Assembly: GCA_026261815.1 (NCBI GenBank)
Contig: JAMPIT010000379.1
Span: 10,118,001-10,182,000, forward strand
Direction of reading: 5' to 3'
From: Monarcha castaneiventris obscurior
Taxonomy: Eukaryota; Chordata; Aves; Passeriformes; Monarchidae
Length of the DNA: 64,000 nucleotides
The translations under genes and the position numbers were made by a program. Under the pieces are notes generated by a model. That model was not told where the DNA came from and ran no database searches. It worked only from the letters and a program-made list of their open reading frames with translations. Position 1 is the first letter of the stretch, and every line of letters begins with the position of its first letter. Positions 24,041 through 36,045 of the stretch are shown piece after piece.

Positions 24041-26293
24041 GCGGCGCCCGCGGGGAGGAGCCCGAGGGATGCTCGGCGTGAGGCTCCCCGCTGCGCCGGC
24101 GGGGTTTCGTTCCGGAGCCATCGCCTCCAGTGTGAGACTGGGGTCAAACACGCCTTTTAGAAAGAGTATCGTGCAGTACCGTGCTACGGCACGGGTGTGT
24201 CCCTGCGTGGTGAAGTACTAAAATGCGTGTTGTTCTTTGTAAAATAAGGCAGTAATAAAACAAAAGAAAGCCTATAAAGCATAGATATCAAATGTAATGC
24301 CACGGCAGTTGCATCTTTTTGCTTCCCAGTGTATGAAAATCTGCTCCATGTGTCTACCTGAACCTTCCTACTGCTGTTCTTTTTAACAACCATCTTAAGC
24401 ACAGCGTTGTGTAAATGATGGCAGCAGTTCTCCTCCAGCCTGTGTTTAACCAGCTGACTTTCCTGGTCTTTACTTAGGGTAAAGTCCTTAAAGAAACAGT
24501 TCCTGCTAATATTGTGTTGTTCATTTTGTTATGTGCAGAAAGAGTTTTTGTTAAAGTCCACATGAAGCCCATTTTCCTCAGAGCTTTGACTGCAAGTGGA
24601 TTTTTGTTTGGTTTTCAGGCTGCAATTTCAGAGGGAAAAAGGCTTTTTCCTTTTTTCATGTTTGCTGCCTTGCTAGAGTTAGACCAAGTTATTCCAGCAG
24701 GGAATGAACATTTCTCCCCAGGCACCCAATAACTTATTTTAGATTTCAGGCTGCTTCAGGGTTCATTCGTTCAGTGCTGAAGATTTTTAAATGTGCCAGT
24801 TGGAAAACAGACACCCTGGTTTGGCTTTTGACAACCAGGCCTTCTAGGTCTTGCTGCTCTTTTAAATAAAGTGAATGTGAGAGAGAAAGCTGGTTATTTC
24901 TTCCTGTGGCCCCTCTGTATCACCCTGTTTCACAGTGGCTTACAAACCAAGTTAAGTTTGGTGGTCCATGCACAGTCTCTCTGGAGATGCAGAACTGGGG
25001 TGCAGGTTTTTAATGATTCCCAAAGCATAGTTTTGCCTGCTTATTTTACAGTCACTTTATACAAAACTTTTAAAAGAATTAGAAAGAAAATAACCTAGAC
25101 CTTCATTCCAGTGTCAGTGACATTGATTGGGACATGCACTGAAAAATATTCATCTAAACCAACCTGGGCTCAGAATTAGGCCTGTCAGTTTGCACTGTGG
25201 GGAAGGGAATTGTCTCATCTGGGATGCTCACTCATGAAAGCATCTGGTCTTCTGTGTAATGTAGTAATCACTTTACACAATGGGATTATAAACCATGTTT
25301 ATAAGTACAGTCTGTTTATTTGTGTGATTTTGAGTCACTCGTCTGCTGCTCAAGCCCTAAGCTGAAGCGCACAGATACAAGTGCATGACAAACGTTATAT
25401 TAAGCTGTAATCTTTGTCATCAGACACTGCCCCCACTTAAATTGCAGGAGGGCATGTGAATTTTTTTTCCACTTCCTGGTCCACCTGACTTTTTGTACCC
25501 ATTCAGAAGCAACCAAACAGAAAAGTTTAATCAGGATGCCTACACAGTTTACACAATGACTCAATAAACTCTGCCAGCCTCACTGCACGTTGTAAGGCGG
25601 AGATGCCTTCAGCAAGGCATAAGTGAGCTCTTCACTATTTAACATATCTAACAGGCTATGAAGCCTTCCAAGCTGAGTAGAACATTCAAAAATGGACCTT
25701 CCGGAGCAGCCCCAAGACTCAGGTTTGGAAGTTTCCCACCTGAGCATGCTAAGTTTGCAGACATGTATCTCACTTGCAAATCAAGTCTTTTACCTTTTAA
25801 AGAAGACAGCAGAGAAGCATGCAATGAATGACAAAAATTTCCCAAAAATCTACTGCACATCGTGTTTTTAGGGATCTTTGAAAATTAATTTTCTATGTTT
25901 ACTTGCACTCTTTTATTTCCCTAGGGCTGAGTCACTGTCAGGAGAAAGAAAAGAGCTTTTGTAAATTCATTGCTCAAAAGAAAGACACTCCAAACTGTGT
26001 CATTGGGTTTATAGCTGGAAGGAGAAAGGGAAGAGATGTGCAAGACTGACAGTAGCCTTCACATAGATTGTGTTATTCAGTCACATGAAGCTAAAACCAG
26101 AGCTGGAGATGTTGCCTGTTTGCCCAGTAAAAGGGAAGATGGGGATCTTGAAAACTTCCACCCAGTGTTCTGGATATACTGCCTACAGCACCCACACAGC
26201 CTCATGCCACACACCCTGCCTGCTGCACCCTTGAAGATTGAGGAGGCAGAAGAGTTGGGACAATAATTCTTATTCTATGTGAATTTCTATCAG

Positions 26294-26462
26294 CGCTCAT
26301 GGGAGGCCCTTGAGCCAAGAGAGGAGACATCAGGTAAGAAGGAGCAGTGTGAAGAGGAAGAAAACCCATTTGCACTTTTAGACAAGCTGATAAAAGAAAA
26401 TCAAATGCTAGGAATAGAAAAGTCAGGATTGAAAGAGATGCTCCTGGCAGCGCAGAGTTCAG
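26294..26462 (+). other. Candidate coding exon, coiled-coil-like, unidentified
   Basis: A 169-nt segment with an acceptor (AATTTCTATCAG just before 26294) and a strong donor (CAG followed by GTAAGC at 26463). It is open throughout, starting on a codon boundary and leaving one base over. The 56 residues are acidic and lysine-rich, with an NPFALLDKLIKENQ stretch around residues 25-38 and a following LKEML, spaced like a coiled-coil helix. A second perfect donor, CAG-GTAAGA, lies inside at about 26335, so a shorter form is possible. I do not recognise the protein, and chance openness cannot be excluded. Confidence 0.3.
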
Positions 26463-28114
26463 GTAAGCATGTGGTGGCAGGCAAGGCTCAAACCACATCA
26501 TTTCACACAACAGGCACCACACTTCAATATTACTGTTTTTGACTGCAGTGGCAGACAAAATGTCTAATGCACATGAATAAACCACTTAAGCTGATTGGAA
26601 AAGGCCTGTTCCGTGCATTAAAGAAAACTCATTACTCATTTCACAGCAACACCAGCACTGGGAGGTGCTGAGGAGCACCCAGGTTTGGATTCCTGAGGTC
26701 AAGCATTGAGTTGGATTTTCTATAGCACTCTGCATTACAACCCTGAGTTGGCCTAAAACCACCGACTAAAGAGGCTTCTGACCTGCAGTGCTTTAGGAGA
26801 AAGACTGCCAATGTAGTGGAAACTTGACTCAATCCCCCTCGCAATTCTGATAATCATCCTCAGCCAAATGTGGCATCAAGGGAAGGTCCAAAATGTTAAC
26901 AGAGGTTATCATCTCCCCTTTGGTTTTCTTCTCTGGCAGTAATGTTCAGACTATTCACAAAAAGAAATATCTGTCATCTTGTAATTTAGGAACTGACTTT
27001 GAATCTCAGTTTTCCTCTCGGGCATGAATATTTGAATTCATCTTGGAAACTGGTTCAACGGCATCATTCAGCTGGCACTGACAGCTTCTGAAGTACATTG
27101 TGAGGCTTGACGAAAACAGCATCAAGAGGATTAAATCCGTCTTGGAAGTGTAAATGTCTGTAACATGATGACCTTAATGTTGGAAATAAATTTTGTGTGT
27201 GCATGTATAAACATATGTAATATTTATAAATACATAATAAACATATACAGTAGAGACTAATTTTCAGGGCTGTATTACAGATCTTGACACTATCCCTCCA
27301 CATACATCAGGTGTTGCTGATTCTTTCCACAAGAAAAAATTTCTCCCATACATGAGCTTAGAATTTTTATTGAATTTAAAACGTTGAATTAAAATTGACA
27401 TTTCTGTGCCACCTGCAGTGCAAGGATTGCTGGCAGGGACTGTTAACCAATTTAATGCCGTACAGATTTAGCCACAGGAAGGAAAAATGTGAAGCTTTAT
27501 ACCATGAAATTCGATACTGCATTTAGAGGAGAGGGATATTTAGTTAGTTGGCCTAGTGGGTCTTTTGAATGCTCTACTGGAGGAAAAAAAGCAAGGAAGC
27601 CCACCTTTTCTTCAGATCCCGGTCAATTTATTTGTTTAAAAAAACTTTGTAGGATTTTTTTTTTTCCTGTGCCTTTTTCAGTTGGGAGCACTGTGAAATG
27701 CCCCGGGAAGCCTCTTCCTGTGTCTGTGGCAGTGCGTGGTAGAGCCTCCCTTGCTCTGGCAATGCTTGCTGGTGAGAGAAGAACTAGGAAAGCAGTGGAT
27801 GGTTTCTGGTGGGTGCCACTAGTGCCATCGCTGCTCCTACCATGGGAGGAGCACTTCCAAGCACTGCTCCACCTCTAGGGCTGGGTGACAAACACCTTCC
27901 CTGTCATTACAGGGACTTGCACAAGACTCTTCACTTTGATTTTCATTCATGTTTCTAGTTAAGTCCCCTGAGAGGCCAGCCTTAGAAATGAAACACAGCT
28001 GAAAGCAATTGCTTTTCCCTTAAATAAAGTCACAGTTCCTCCCAGCTGTAGTCTGACTGGTTTTTGGTGGAAGTGAGGATGGTGTGAAAAGGTTCATGGA
28101 TTTCTTATTCTCAG

Positions 28115-28291
28115 GCATAAGAGCTGTCACCAAGTCCTCTCTGTCACACAAGCTCCTGACACCTGATGAAACCACTCATGTGACTTCTGTCCAGAAGGAG
28201 GGGAATTGTGACTGTGTGAACCTGACTGGTCTGGCTGAACAGGCAGAGTTGCGCAATCATCCCAGAGCACTGCCCCTGGCAACAGCTTTCA
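28115..28291 (+). other. Weak candidate exon
   Basis: A pyrimidine-rich acceptor (TTTCTTATTCTCAG) precedes 28115, and a poor donor (TCA followed by GTAAAT) follows 28291. The segment is open in the phase left by the exon candidate at 26294-26462: one leftover G plus GC makes a glycine codon and the frame stays open. A phase match has about a one in three chance of arising by accident. Residues are mixed, without a recognisable domain. Confidence 0.15.
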
Positions 28292-28545
28292 GTAAATCAT
28301 GTGGTACTTCTATGTTAGCTAGCATAAGCTAGCAGTAATCTTAAAGTCCTGATAGACACAGCATCATTTGCAAGAATATTCCAGAATGTCAGAAATCTGT
28401 TGTTGACCAATCACCATACCCCCAATTTACTTGGACAAATGTTCCCTTTAAACATTATTGTTTTCCAGTTGTAAGTCCTCACACCTGTGTCCACACTGCA
28501 GCTGAAACATCTGTTCTCCAGCTTTGCAGTTGGAAGCTGGACTCC

Positions 28546-28561
28546 CTCTCTCTCTCTCTCC
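28546..28561 (+). repeat. (CT)n microsatellite, short
   Basis: Eight uninterrupted CT units after ACTCCC. Too short to be strongly unstable. Confidence 0.85.
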
Positions 28562-28837
28562 TAAATGTAGTGCCAAAGGTGTCATGCATGTTTGGATTGG
28601 GTCTGAGAGAATTCTCATTATTTTTCCTTCAATATCTTTACTCCAGGGCTATTGTGGCCATCATGAACAGATATCCAATCTACTCCTGATGGAGCAATGA
28701 CATACTGCCAAAACCAGAAATAATGTGCTAAGGATTGAGACATCCATATCTTAGCGAAAAGGAGAACAGAAATTAATTTTGTTTTGGCCTTTTTCCTCTT
28801 TGTTGAGTCTGGGGTGTCCAGTGACAGAACCTGAAGG

Positions 28838-28880
28838 AAAGGCCTGAAGTTTGTGTCAGGGGAAATTTGCATTGTATTAG
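28838..28880 (+). mobile_element. CR1 LINE, left part of a split copy
   Basis: AAAGGCCTGAAGTTTGTGTC and the following GGGGAAATTTGCATTGTATTAG match the CR1 segment that normally leads straight into GAAAAGTTTTTCACC. That continuation lies more than 1 kb downstream at 29927, after the element at 28881-29921. The two parts are therefore one CR1 copy interrupted by a later insertion. Confidence 0.65.
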
Positions 28881-29921
28881 TGTCCTAGGTTACAATGCAA
28901 GATGTAACCAAAAGTATGGATTCTATTATCTTCACAAGGTGTTAAAGCAGGTGGGGCAGTGCTCGTTATCTCCACCATGACTCATCCCTGATAACTCCCT
29001 CCAGGGGCTATCTCTGTTTAATGGGCAATCAAGGACGCACCAAATGACTCACAGAACTACGTCAGCCCATGGGGAGATGCTCCACCCAGGGGGAGGAACC
29101 GAGCATTCCCACCTGGATATCATCTGAGGTGTGGAACAGCACAAGCAGTCCTTACTTACTGGATTCCCAGAGGATAAGGGCTACATAACCACCACTGGGC
29201 CTTCAGAGGAGGACCAGACCCTTCTACAGGATCACTGCTTCAACAGAACCACATCTATCACCCCAAGAGGGCTGCAGCCACCCCTTAATGGGACTGCTAC
29301 CACTGCCCTGCCCAGCAGGGTGTCAGGTGTATCCTGACTCTGTCAGATTAAGCCACTGTTTCTGTATTATTGCCTTTATATACTAGAAAAGAACTGTAAT
29401 TCCTACTTCTCAGATCTTTGCCTGAAAGTCCCTTAATTTCAAAATTGTAATAATTTGGAGGGAAAGGGGGTTACTATTACAAAGTCCCTTGTGATTCTGT
29501 GGGCTCAGAGGCATGAACACACAGATCCAGAGGTGACTTCAGTAATATGAATCCGACGGCAAGGAGCTGAGAAGGGCACTTGCATAGAGTTCCAAGAGAG
29601 CAGTTTATTGCTACAACTCCTGAAGGCTTCCAGTGGCAAATGGCGCCCACCACGTGACGGGGCAATCTTAAGTATAGGGGAGTGGCTAACAGCAAGAGCC
29701 GACCAGGGAATCAGAACTGGGGTACATCACCACCACCGAACAGGCATCCTGGGAGAGGCTTCTCTCTATCATAACCAATAATTCTTTGGCACCAGAGACT
29801 ATCTTATCAAGAACACTCTGTCCCTTATACCACAGGTTAATCACTCACTACAGGTTACATTTTTCATTCCAAGGGAGGCTCCTGCCTTCCTTAGCAGACA
29901 CCTGTCTTTCAAACCAAGACA
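28881..29921. mobile_element. LTR-like element inserted in CR1, itself interrupted
   Basis: Its left end, TGTCCTAGGTT, and right end, AACCAAGACA, are imperfect inverted copies of each other, as at LTR ends. Left flank ATTAG (28876-28880) and right flank GTTAG (29922-29926) form a 5-bp target duplication with one mismatch, and removing the element rejoins a CR1. Element sequence occupies 28881-29474 and 29859-29921, about 660 bp in total; the middle is a later LTR. I recognise the termini from abundant songbird repeats (inference, not searched). A TATATAAAGG box at about 29380 on the minus strand hints that transcription runs leftward, but orientation is unsure. Confidence 0.75.
29475..29852 (-). 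mobile_element. Solo LTR, ERVK-like, nested in the outer element
   Basis: A 378-bp LTR flanked by a perfect 6-bp target duplication, GGTTAC, at 29469-29474 and 29853-29858. Read on the minus strand it starts TGTAGTGAGTG, has a TATA-like CTATACTTAAG (plus-strand 29668-29677) and an AATAAA signal (plus-strand 29604-29609), and ends TTTGTAATA with the final CA decayed to TA. A 6-bp duplication is typical of class II (ERVK/alpharetrovirus-like) integration. Excising it together with one GGTTAC copy restores a continuous outer element. It is the youngest layer of the nest. Confidence 0.8.
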
Positions 29922-30144
29922 GTTAGGAAAAGTTTTTCACCCAGAGGGTGGCTGGGCACTGGAACAGGCTCCACAGGGAAGTGGTCACAGCACTAGCCTG
30001 CCTAAGTTCAAGAAGGATTTGCACAGTGCTCTCAGGCACATGGTGTGACTCTTGGAAATGGTGCTGTGCTGGGCCAGGAGTTGCATTCAGTGATCCTTGT
30101 GGGTCCCTTGCAACTCAGCATAATCTGTGATTCTGATATGATTC
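29922..30144 (+). mobile_element. CR1 LINE, right part of the split copy
   Basis: Continues the CR1 left at 28880: GAAAAGTTTTTCACCCAGAG, then GGCACTGGAACAGGCTCCAC, the 3' untranslated region, and the tail CTGTGATTCTGATATGATTC. Diverged and CpG-poor, so old. The first five bases (GTTAG) are the second copy of the outer element's target duplication. Confidence 0.85.
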
Positions 30145-33100
30145 CCTTGTCACATCCTTTAACTATATGCTTTGCTCCTCAGGCTTGAAAATCTTAATTT
30201 CACTGAAAAGTCCAGTTCACAATCTTCCTGCAGATTGGGTTGAAACACTACATGGCAGACCAATGGACCAAGACAAATGGAAAAAGAAAATTGTATTTCT
30301 TAGGCTTTAACGTGGTGCCTGGAAAAACTATTTGACATCATGTGCTGCACAGCTGCTGGGGAAAAGTGCTCTTGTGCCCAGAGAAATGTTCCCGAACTGC
30401 TGCTGGCCCGTGTTAAAACTGAATATATATCTGGCTCTGAGTAGAATGAATATTTGGTGACAAGTGTTGCTGACAGCTTTTAGGTGTTACAGCCTAAGAG
30501 AGAGCAAATGCTTAAACCACAGGCTAGATCCATCTTGTTGGATAACTGGAAGTGAAGGGGATTTATAAGGAAAAATGTTATGAGTCTGGAGGCCTTGAGG
30601 AGATGAAGGGTGGCAGGATGTTATTTCTCTGAGTCTTTGTGGTCCTGTCCCTGACTTTGAAGACTTTACTATTTGCTAGTTTCTTAAATATTGTTTTAAC
30701 GAGAATAAGTTTTTGCCTTACTTAAGGTATGGTTATGCTGTAATTACTAAGTCTTTGTTTTTGTTTCTGTCCAGAGGTGAAAGGAGCAGGTTTGGCTGGT
30801 ATTTTGGCTGCTTAGAGGAGGATCACAGAGCTATCAAACCTGGATTCTGACCAGTTTCATTCTGCAATAAAATACAAAGTTCATAGGTGACTAAGCAGAG
30901 AAGATTTCAAATAAGGTTCTCTTCCTTTAACTGCACTTATTTTTGATTAAAAAGCTATTTCCCATCATTATGGTTTCTGAGTTGCCCAGTCAGAGAAGTC
31001 CTTTTAGCTGTATTGTACCAAACAGATACTGAAACCTTCAGCCAAGAGAGCCTGGCTTTTGTGGCTGTGTATATACTCACACAGGACTCACCCAGTCTCT
31101 GCTGAGTACAGTACCATAAACCCACAAAACGTTCAGTTTCCAAGGAAACTGAAAGCTCTGCTTTTTGACAAATGCACACAATTTATTACTCATTTCTAGT
31201 ACCACGCTACTTTAGAGCTATTTTCCCCAGCTAGAAGAATATGTGTTTTCTAACACAAAGTGAATTGAGGAGCTGGCAGTTGCAGTAGGACAGAGGTTAT
31301 TCCAGGATCACCATGGTTTCACCCTAACAGTGCATAACACTCACTCGTGTACCTCCCAAAAAAGGTGCCTGATGAGTGTGGGTCAGAGGTGACCCCCAGA
31401 GGAAATCTGCCAGCTTGGTGGCCCCATGATCTTGGGCCACATTTTTAAGGGTAGGCAGATAAGGGTTCACTGGGTCTTTCAAAAGCTCTTAGACACCTCT
31501 TTCACCTTGAAATCAACTCATTACCGCAGCTGCAGCCTGTCAAGAAAGTGAAGTGAGAGCTAAAAGAAAAATCCCTTCCTCTGTCGGACCAGTGTGCAGC
31601 AGAGAAAAGTATGGCACTTGTTCTTCCCACCTCTCACCACAGAAGTGCTTGATGCTTCAGAAGGGGCATAGCTGGATGGCTCAAGAGCCACTCTCTGCTA
31701 ATGTTATCATCTCTACTGAGACCTTCTGCTGAGCTTCCCATGCCTGGGTGCCTCTTCTCAGGAGGACAAGGCAAAGAGAGACAGCATGAGATTCTGTCTG
31801 TTGGCTCAGTGACAGCGTGGGTGGTTCTCACTGGTCAGACTCCCTGGCGGAATCCAGGCTGGGTGATGCACAGTTTCCCCAAGGCAAGCACCTGCGTGCA
31901 GGGTGGCATTTTAATGCCTGGTGTGTGGATGGTCAGGACTAACTGTACATCTGTAGCTGCTGTGGGACAACAGTGGTGAGCACAAAGGTGCTTTTTGCCC
32001 CACTCTGAAAGCCTGACTTTTAGGTGCCTTATTATGTCCAAAAGAAATGCTTCGGGCTGAAGTGAGACTTACTTCTATCCCCTGTGACAGTACAACATAA
32101 CATTTTCAGAAGGAAGGCTTACATATTTCCCGCATGCAGTGGGAAAGGGGAAACCATTAGCTGTCACATGCTACGTTCTTGTTGGAGCTGCAAAAAGCTG
32201 CAGGACTGCATTAAGGGCAGACAAAGGAAGGCTGTGTTTGCAAAACTCAGGGTGAATGCTGTAGGATCTGCTTACCCTGAAGGATTGAATGGCAAATGCC
32301 TAACACACATTTTAACCAACATCATTGCTGCAAGTTGAGGAAGCTAGAACTTGTATTTCATGAGTGGATAGAATACTGAAAGGTTTAGAAGAGAGCTAAA
32401 ATTTTCAGTTGGATTAGAGTTGGACAGGCATTTCACTTTAAGCTGAGGACAAATGAGAGCTAAAACTGGAAATTCAGGTTTTGAATTGGTTTTCTGATAT
32501 CCCTTAACTAAGCCTGGTAACTTCTCAGAGCCAGAAGATAAACATTTATGTTGTGGTTGACTTTGCAAGTTTGGCCAATCCTGGTCAGTTCTGACCAAAG
32601 TAGGAGAGGGGGCACCTCCTAGAACCCCCCCAAGTCCTAAATCAGCACAAATTCATAGATCAGATCCCCATGCTCAACAAAATGAGCTTGGTGGGGATTC
32701 TGTGTTTTGCATCTGGTCCGTTCCTAGTTAGCATGGATTTGAATAGTATCAGGACTGACATACATACACTGAATTAATGCTGCTCAAAGTTTTCAAAGTG
32801 CTGCATTTCTGATGTAATTTTCTCCTTTCATTCTCGTTCCATAAGCATCATTCAAGCTGTTTTCCCAAGAAACACCACTCAGCTGCATCTTATTTGGTTG
32901 ATCCTGGACAGCATAGAAAAAAGTAGCTTAAGTCTTCACCTCAGGCCCCAGACAGCAAAGGACCTGCCATCACTGCCAGTAAAGTAATGGCAATTGGCAT
33001 CACCACAAAATTATTTCAGAGGCAGCCGCCATTAAAGAACATCCCTTTTAATATGAATTGATGATTTAAAGTTTTTGGCATGATTTGCTGGGTTTGAGGT

Positions 33101-35970
33101 TCCTTTAGTTTTTTAGAATCTGATTTTTCAATTAGATTAATTTTTTTCTTTAAGCTTGTACCCTGTATTTAATCATTGTAGAAAAATGTTGAACAAGATA
33201 AACCCATGAGTGACCTGGCCTGATTTAATTCAGTACTGACATTACTTGAGGAGGAAATTGAGCTAGGTGACCTTCAGTGGTCCTGAATTTTCCCATGATG
33301 TAAATAAATCTAGGAAAGTTATGATGAGAAGTCTGAAATCTGAACTCCCACATCCCACTAATGTCACCTCAGTGAAAAAATCTTGCACTCTCTTGTGGCA
33401 TTGTTATCTTGCAGGAAAGAAAATAAGTTTAAATGGTACGATGTCTGTTGAATGTCAGGTTTATTGTTTCAGTTCATATTAGCATCATTACTTTCAGCTG
33501 TGTTTCCTAATACCTTATATGACGACTGTATCCAGTTCAACTCAAGGCAATTGCCTCATGTGAATATGGTTTTATAGGAATAAAAGAGTACCTTTTGGAC
33601 CCTCACACATAACTATCTCAAGTTATTCTGAAGCCAAATCAAAGTGTTCCTATGGTTGGTGAAAATTATTTTGAATTAGCCGCATCATTAGCTGTTCTGG
33701 AGACAGGAGAAGTTTGAATTCTGATGGGTTAAATGATTTGGTTGTGTGGAAATATTTGCTCAGGTACAAAACTCTTGCTTTGTCTCAGTCTATGGTTTTG
33801 CTCCTATAGCTTTATTTGCCTGCCAGGATACTGAATGGCACTATTAAAGCATGTTTAAAAAACCCCTTGTCCAACAATTCAACATATTAAGGCTTGGAGC
33901 TGTCTGGGGCACAAGCAGAATTTAGAAATGGCTGGAAATGAATCCCTTTTTCATGGGCAGAAATCCTTCCTGACATAGCTTTATTTTTCTTAGAGAGTGC
34001 TCAACCAATTCCATGCAAAACCATATGGTATCTTGTCCTTTCTTTTCCATCACCACCTTTGAAATTCAAAGCAGATTCTGTGCGAAACTGTTTGTTTATT
34101 TTTGGAAAACAGCTAGACTGGCAGAAATGTGCCACCATTGTATGCATATCTGAGGGGGGGGAAGTCATTAGAATTTATTCTTTTTCGGTTTACATTACAC
34201 TCAACATTAAAATTCTATTCAGTTCTGCTCAGTAGAGAAAAGTTACCTTAAGAGGATATCTTTAACTGGTTTAGATGATCTCCTAGTTTCAACAGCTGCT
34301 GAAGGAATACAGTTTGTGACCTAAGAAAAACACAGTCCTCTTTAGTGACTATAAGGAAGCTGAAGTTTTCCAGCAGATCTGAAAATTGGATTTTTCTACA
34401 AAAAAACCAAAAAGCACAAATACTTTAACATACCTATGTAACCCTAAATTGTGAAAAATGCAAATTTTTTTTTTCTAAAAACATCAGTGGAGTAACAAGG
34501 TCTGTAAGAAAAAAAATTCTAAAAAGGCAGTTTTCTCAACAAAACATTTTAAAATTGTATTTAAATCTCTGCTTTGAGTTTGGATCGTTTTTGGAATACT
34601 TGCACCAGATTTTTGGCATAGGGACTGTAGGTCAGGTTCTCCATGCCCATTCAACTCTTGGTGGAGCAAGCAATCCAGACTGCAGCCTCCACTGAACACT
34701 GTGCTTTTGAGAAAAGGGGAGTAGAAGAGGATCTGGACTGCTGTCCCTATTATGTACCACAGTAGCCCATGCAGGTACATGCTGTTTTTAATCAATCTAA
34801 ACCACAGTGCTGAGCACAAATGAAAACTTAGAGACAAAACACCTTAGTAGTGGTAGATCAAAAAGTTATAGAAAAATTAATATTACCTCTCCAGTCATTT
34901 TCAGAAATATATTTTCTCTTCAGAGACACTTCTACAAAAGAAGCTGCTGACTAGGTCTCTTCACTGGACAGCAGCACACTCTGGCAACACTTCTTTCTGC
35001 CCCCCTGACAGTTTTTACTCTTGTGCCAGGAACTGGGGTCACATAGATTTATCCATACTGGTCCTACGCCATCATGGCATTATAGATGCTAGAAAGCTAA
35101 ATAAATACTTTGTAACAACCCCATCCTGTCATCTGAATAAAGTGGAGTTTATAAGTGCATTTTGAATAATGAAATTAGCTGGAGCAGTGTTGTTTGAACC
35201 CTGCTGAAGAAGTCAGCTGGCATTATCACAAATGGCAGTGATTGATGAAACAAACAGCAGGAGAACAGAGATGGCATTTCTGATATTTCTTTTATTTTTT
35301 TGAATGAGGAAAAGAGATGTTCTCCAGCTGTGTGGAAATAGAGTTCAAATCACAATCATTACCCCATTTTACACAAACCACTGGATTTTGTGGTTAGGAT
35401 TCAGATAATTAGTGAAGAGCAAAGGGAAATTCCTATTTTTACTAAAGACATACTTAGTTTTGCTGGATGGAGTTAGTTGCTGGGAAATGTGGCATACTCA
35501 GTTTGTTCCTGTAAAGCGGGGAAGATAAAATGCTTTGAAGTATTACAAGCTAAGCTTTTTAGTGGGGTGTAACTCTTAAACTCCCTTGGGAAAAAAAAAT
35601 TGAGAGGGAGAGAGAGAGAGTTATGGCAATTTGGAATGTTTCTTATGAGTTCTGGATGATATTGCAAAACTGATGTGCTGTGAATGGGTGTTCGAAGCTG
35701 CCATCTGATTGTGGGGCTGCATACTATGTAGGATTGTTGTACCTCCACATTTTCATTTTTGATGGAGCTTCATTTCTGATTTCTGAGGGACTTTGGCCTG
35801 AAAACACCTGAATTTGGAGAATGAGTTCCTTGTCAAGGAGAAAGAAGAGTCATGAATAATGAGTGCCCTGCTATGTGGTGACAGAGTCTGGAGGCTCAGG
35901 GACTGTGAGGAAATCGGCTAGGGGAATCACAGACAAGCACCAATTTACAGCCTAGGCACCTTTTTGGACT
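30145..35970. other. Unique non-coding stretch
   Basis: No gene or confident repeat recognised. Short simple-sequence items only, including a GA run at 35602-35620. Open frames are below 120 codons and unsupported. Confidence 0.55.
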
Positions 35971-36045
35971 AGAATAGAGTAGAATAGCATTGAATAGAAT
36001 AGAACTATTTCAGCTGGAGGTGATCTACATTGATCATCTAATCCT
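35971..36045 (-). mobile_element. CR1-type 3'-end fragment with AATAG tail
   Basis: The plus strand reads AGAATAGAGTAGAATAGCAT and onward to AGAACTATTTCAG, then GGAGGTGATCTAC, the reverse of an avian CR1 subfamily 3' end whose tail is ATTCT repeats. About 75 bp survive. Confidence 0.65.

Larger units (their letters stand above)
23421..24130. promoter_or_regulatory. CpG-dense block, possible CpG island promoter
   Basis: Covers both minisatellite arrays plus about 90 bp of non-repetitive GC-rich flank (24041-24130) with roughly 14 CpGs, while the surrounding kilobases are CpG-poor. In birds such blocks often mark promoters, including those of non-coding RNAs, but minisatellites can also be GC-rich without promoter function. 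No start codon context, first exon or donor site was convincingly identified downstream. Confidence 0.3.
24131..28837. other. Mostly unique DNA with two weak exon candidates
   Basis: No complete gene. The candidate exons at 26294-26462 and 28115-28291 are listed separately. A (CT)n run lies at 28546-28561. A thymine-rich stretch near 27655 is short. The rest shows no recognisable feature. Confidence 0.5.

Noticed and set aside
23413..24221. Open frames of 160-225 codons on both strands across the minisatellite
   Set aside because: Several overlapping frames on both strands are open at once, unit lengths of 45 and 35 bp shift the repeat pattern, and the proline/glycine/arginine-rich products follow from GC content alone.
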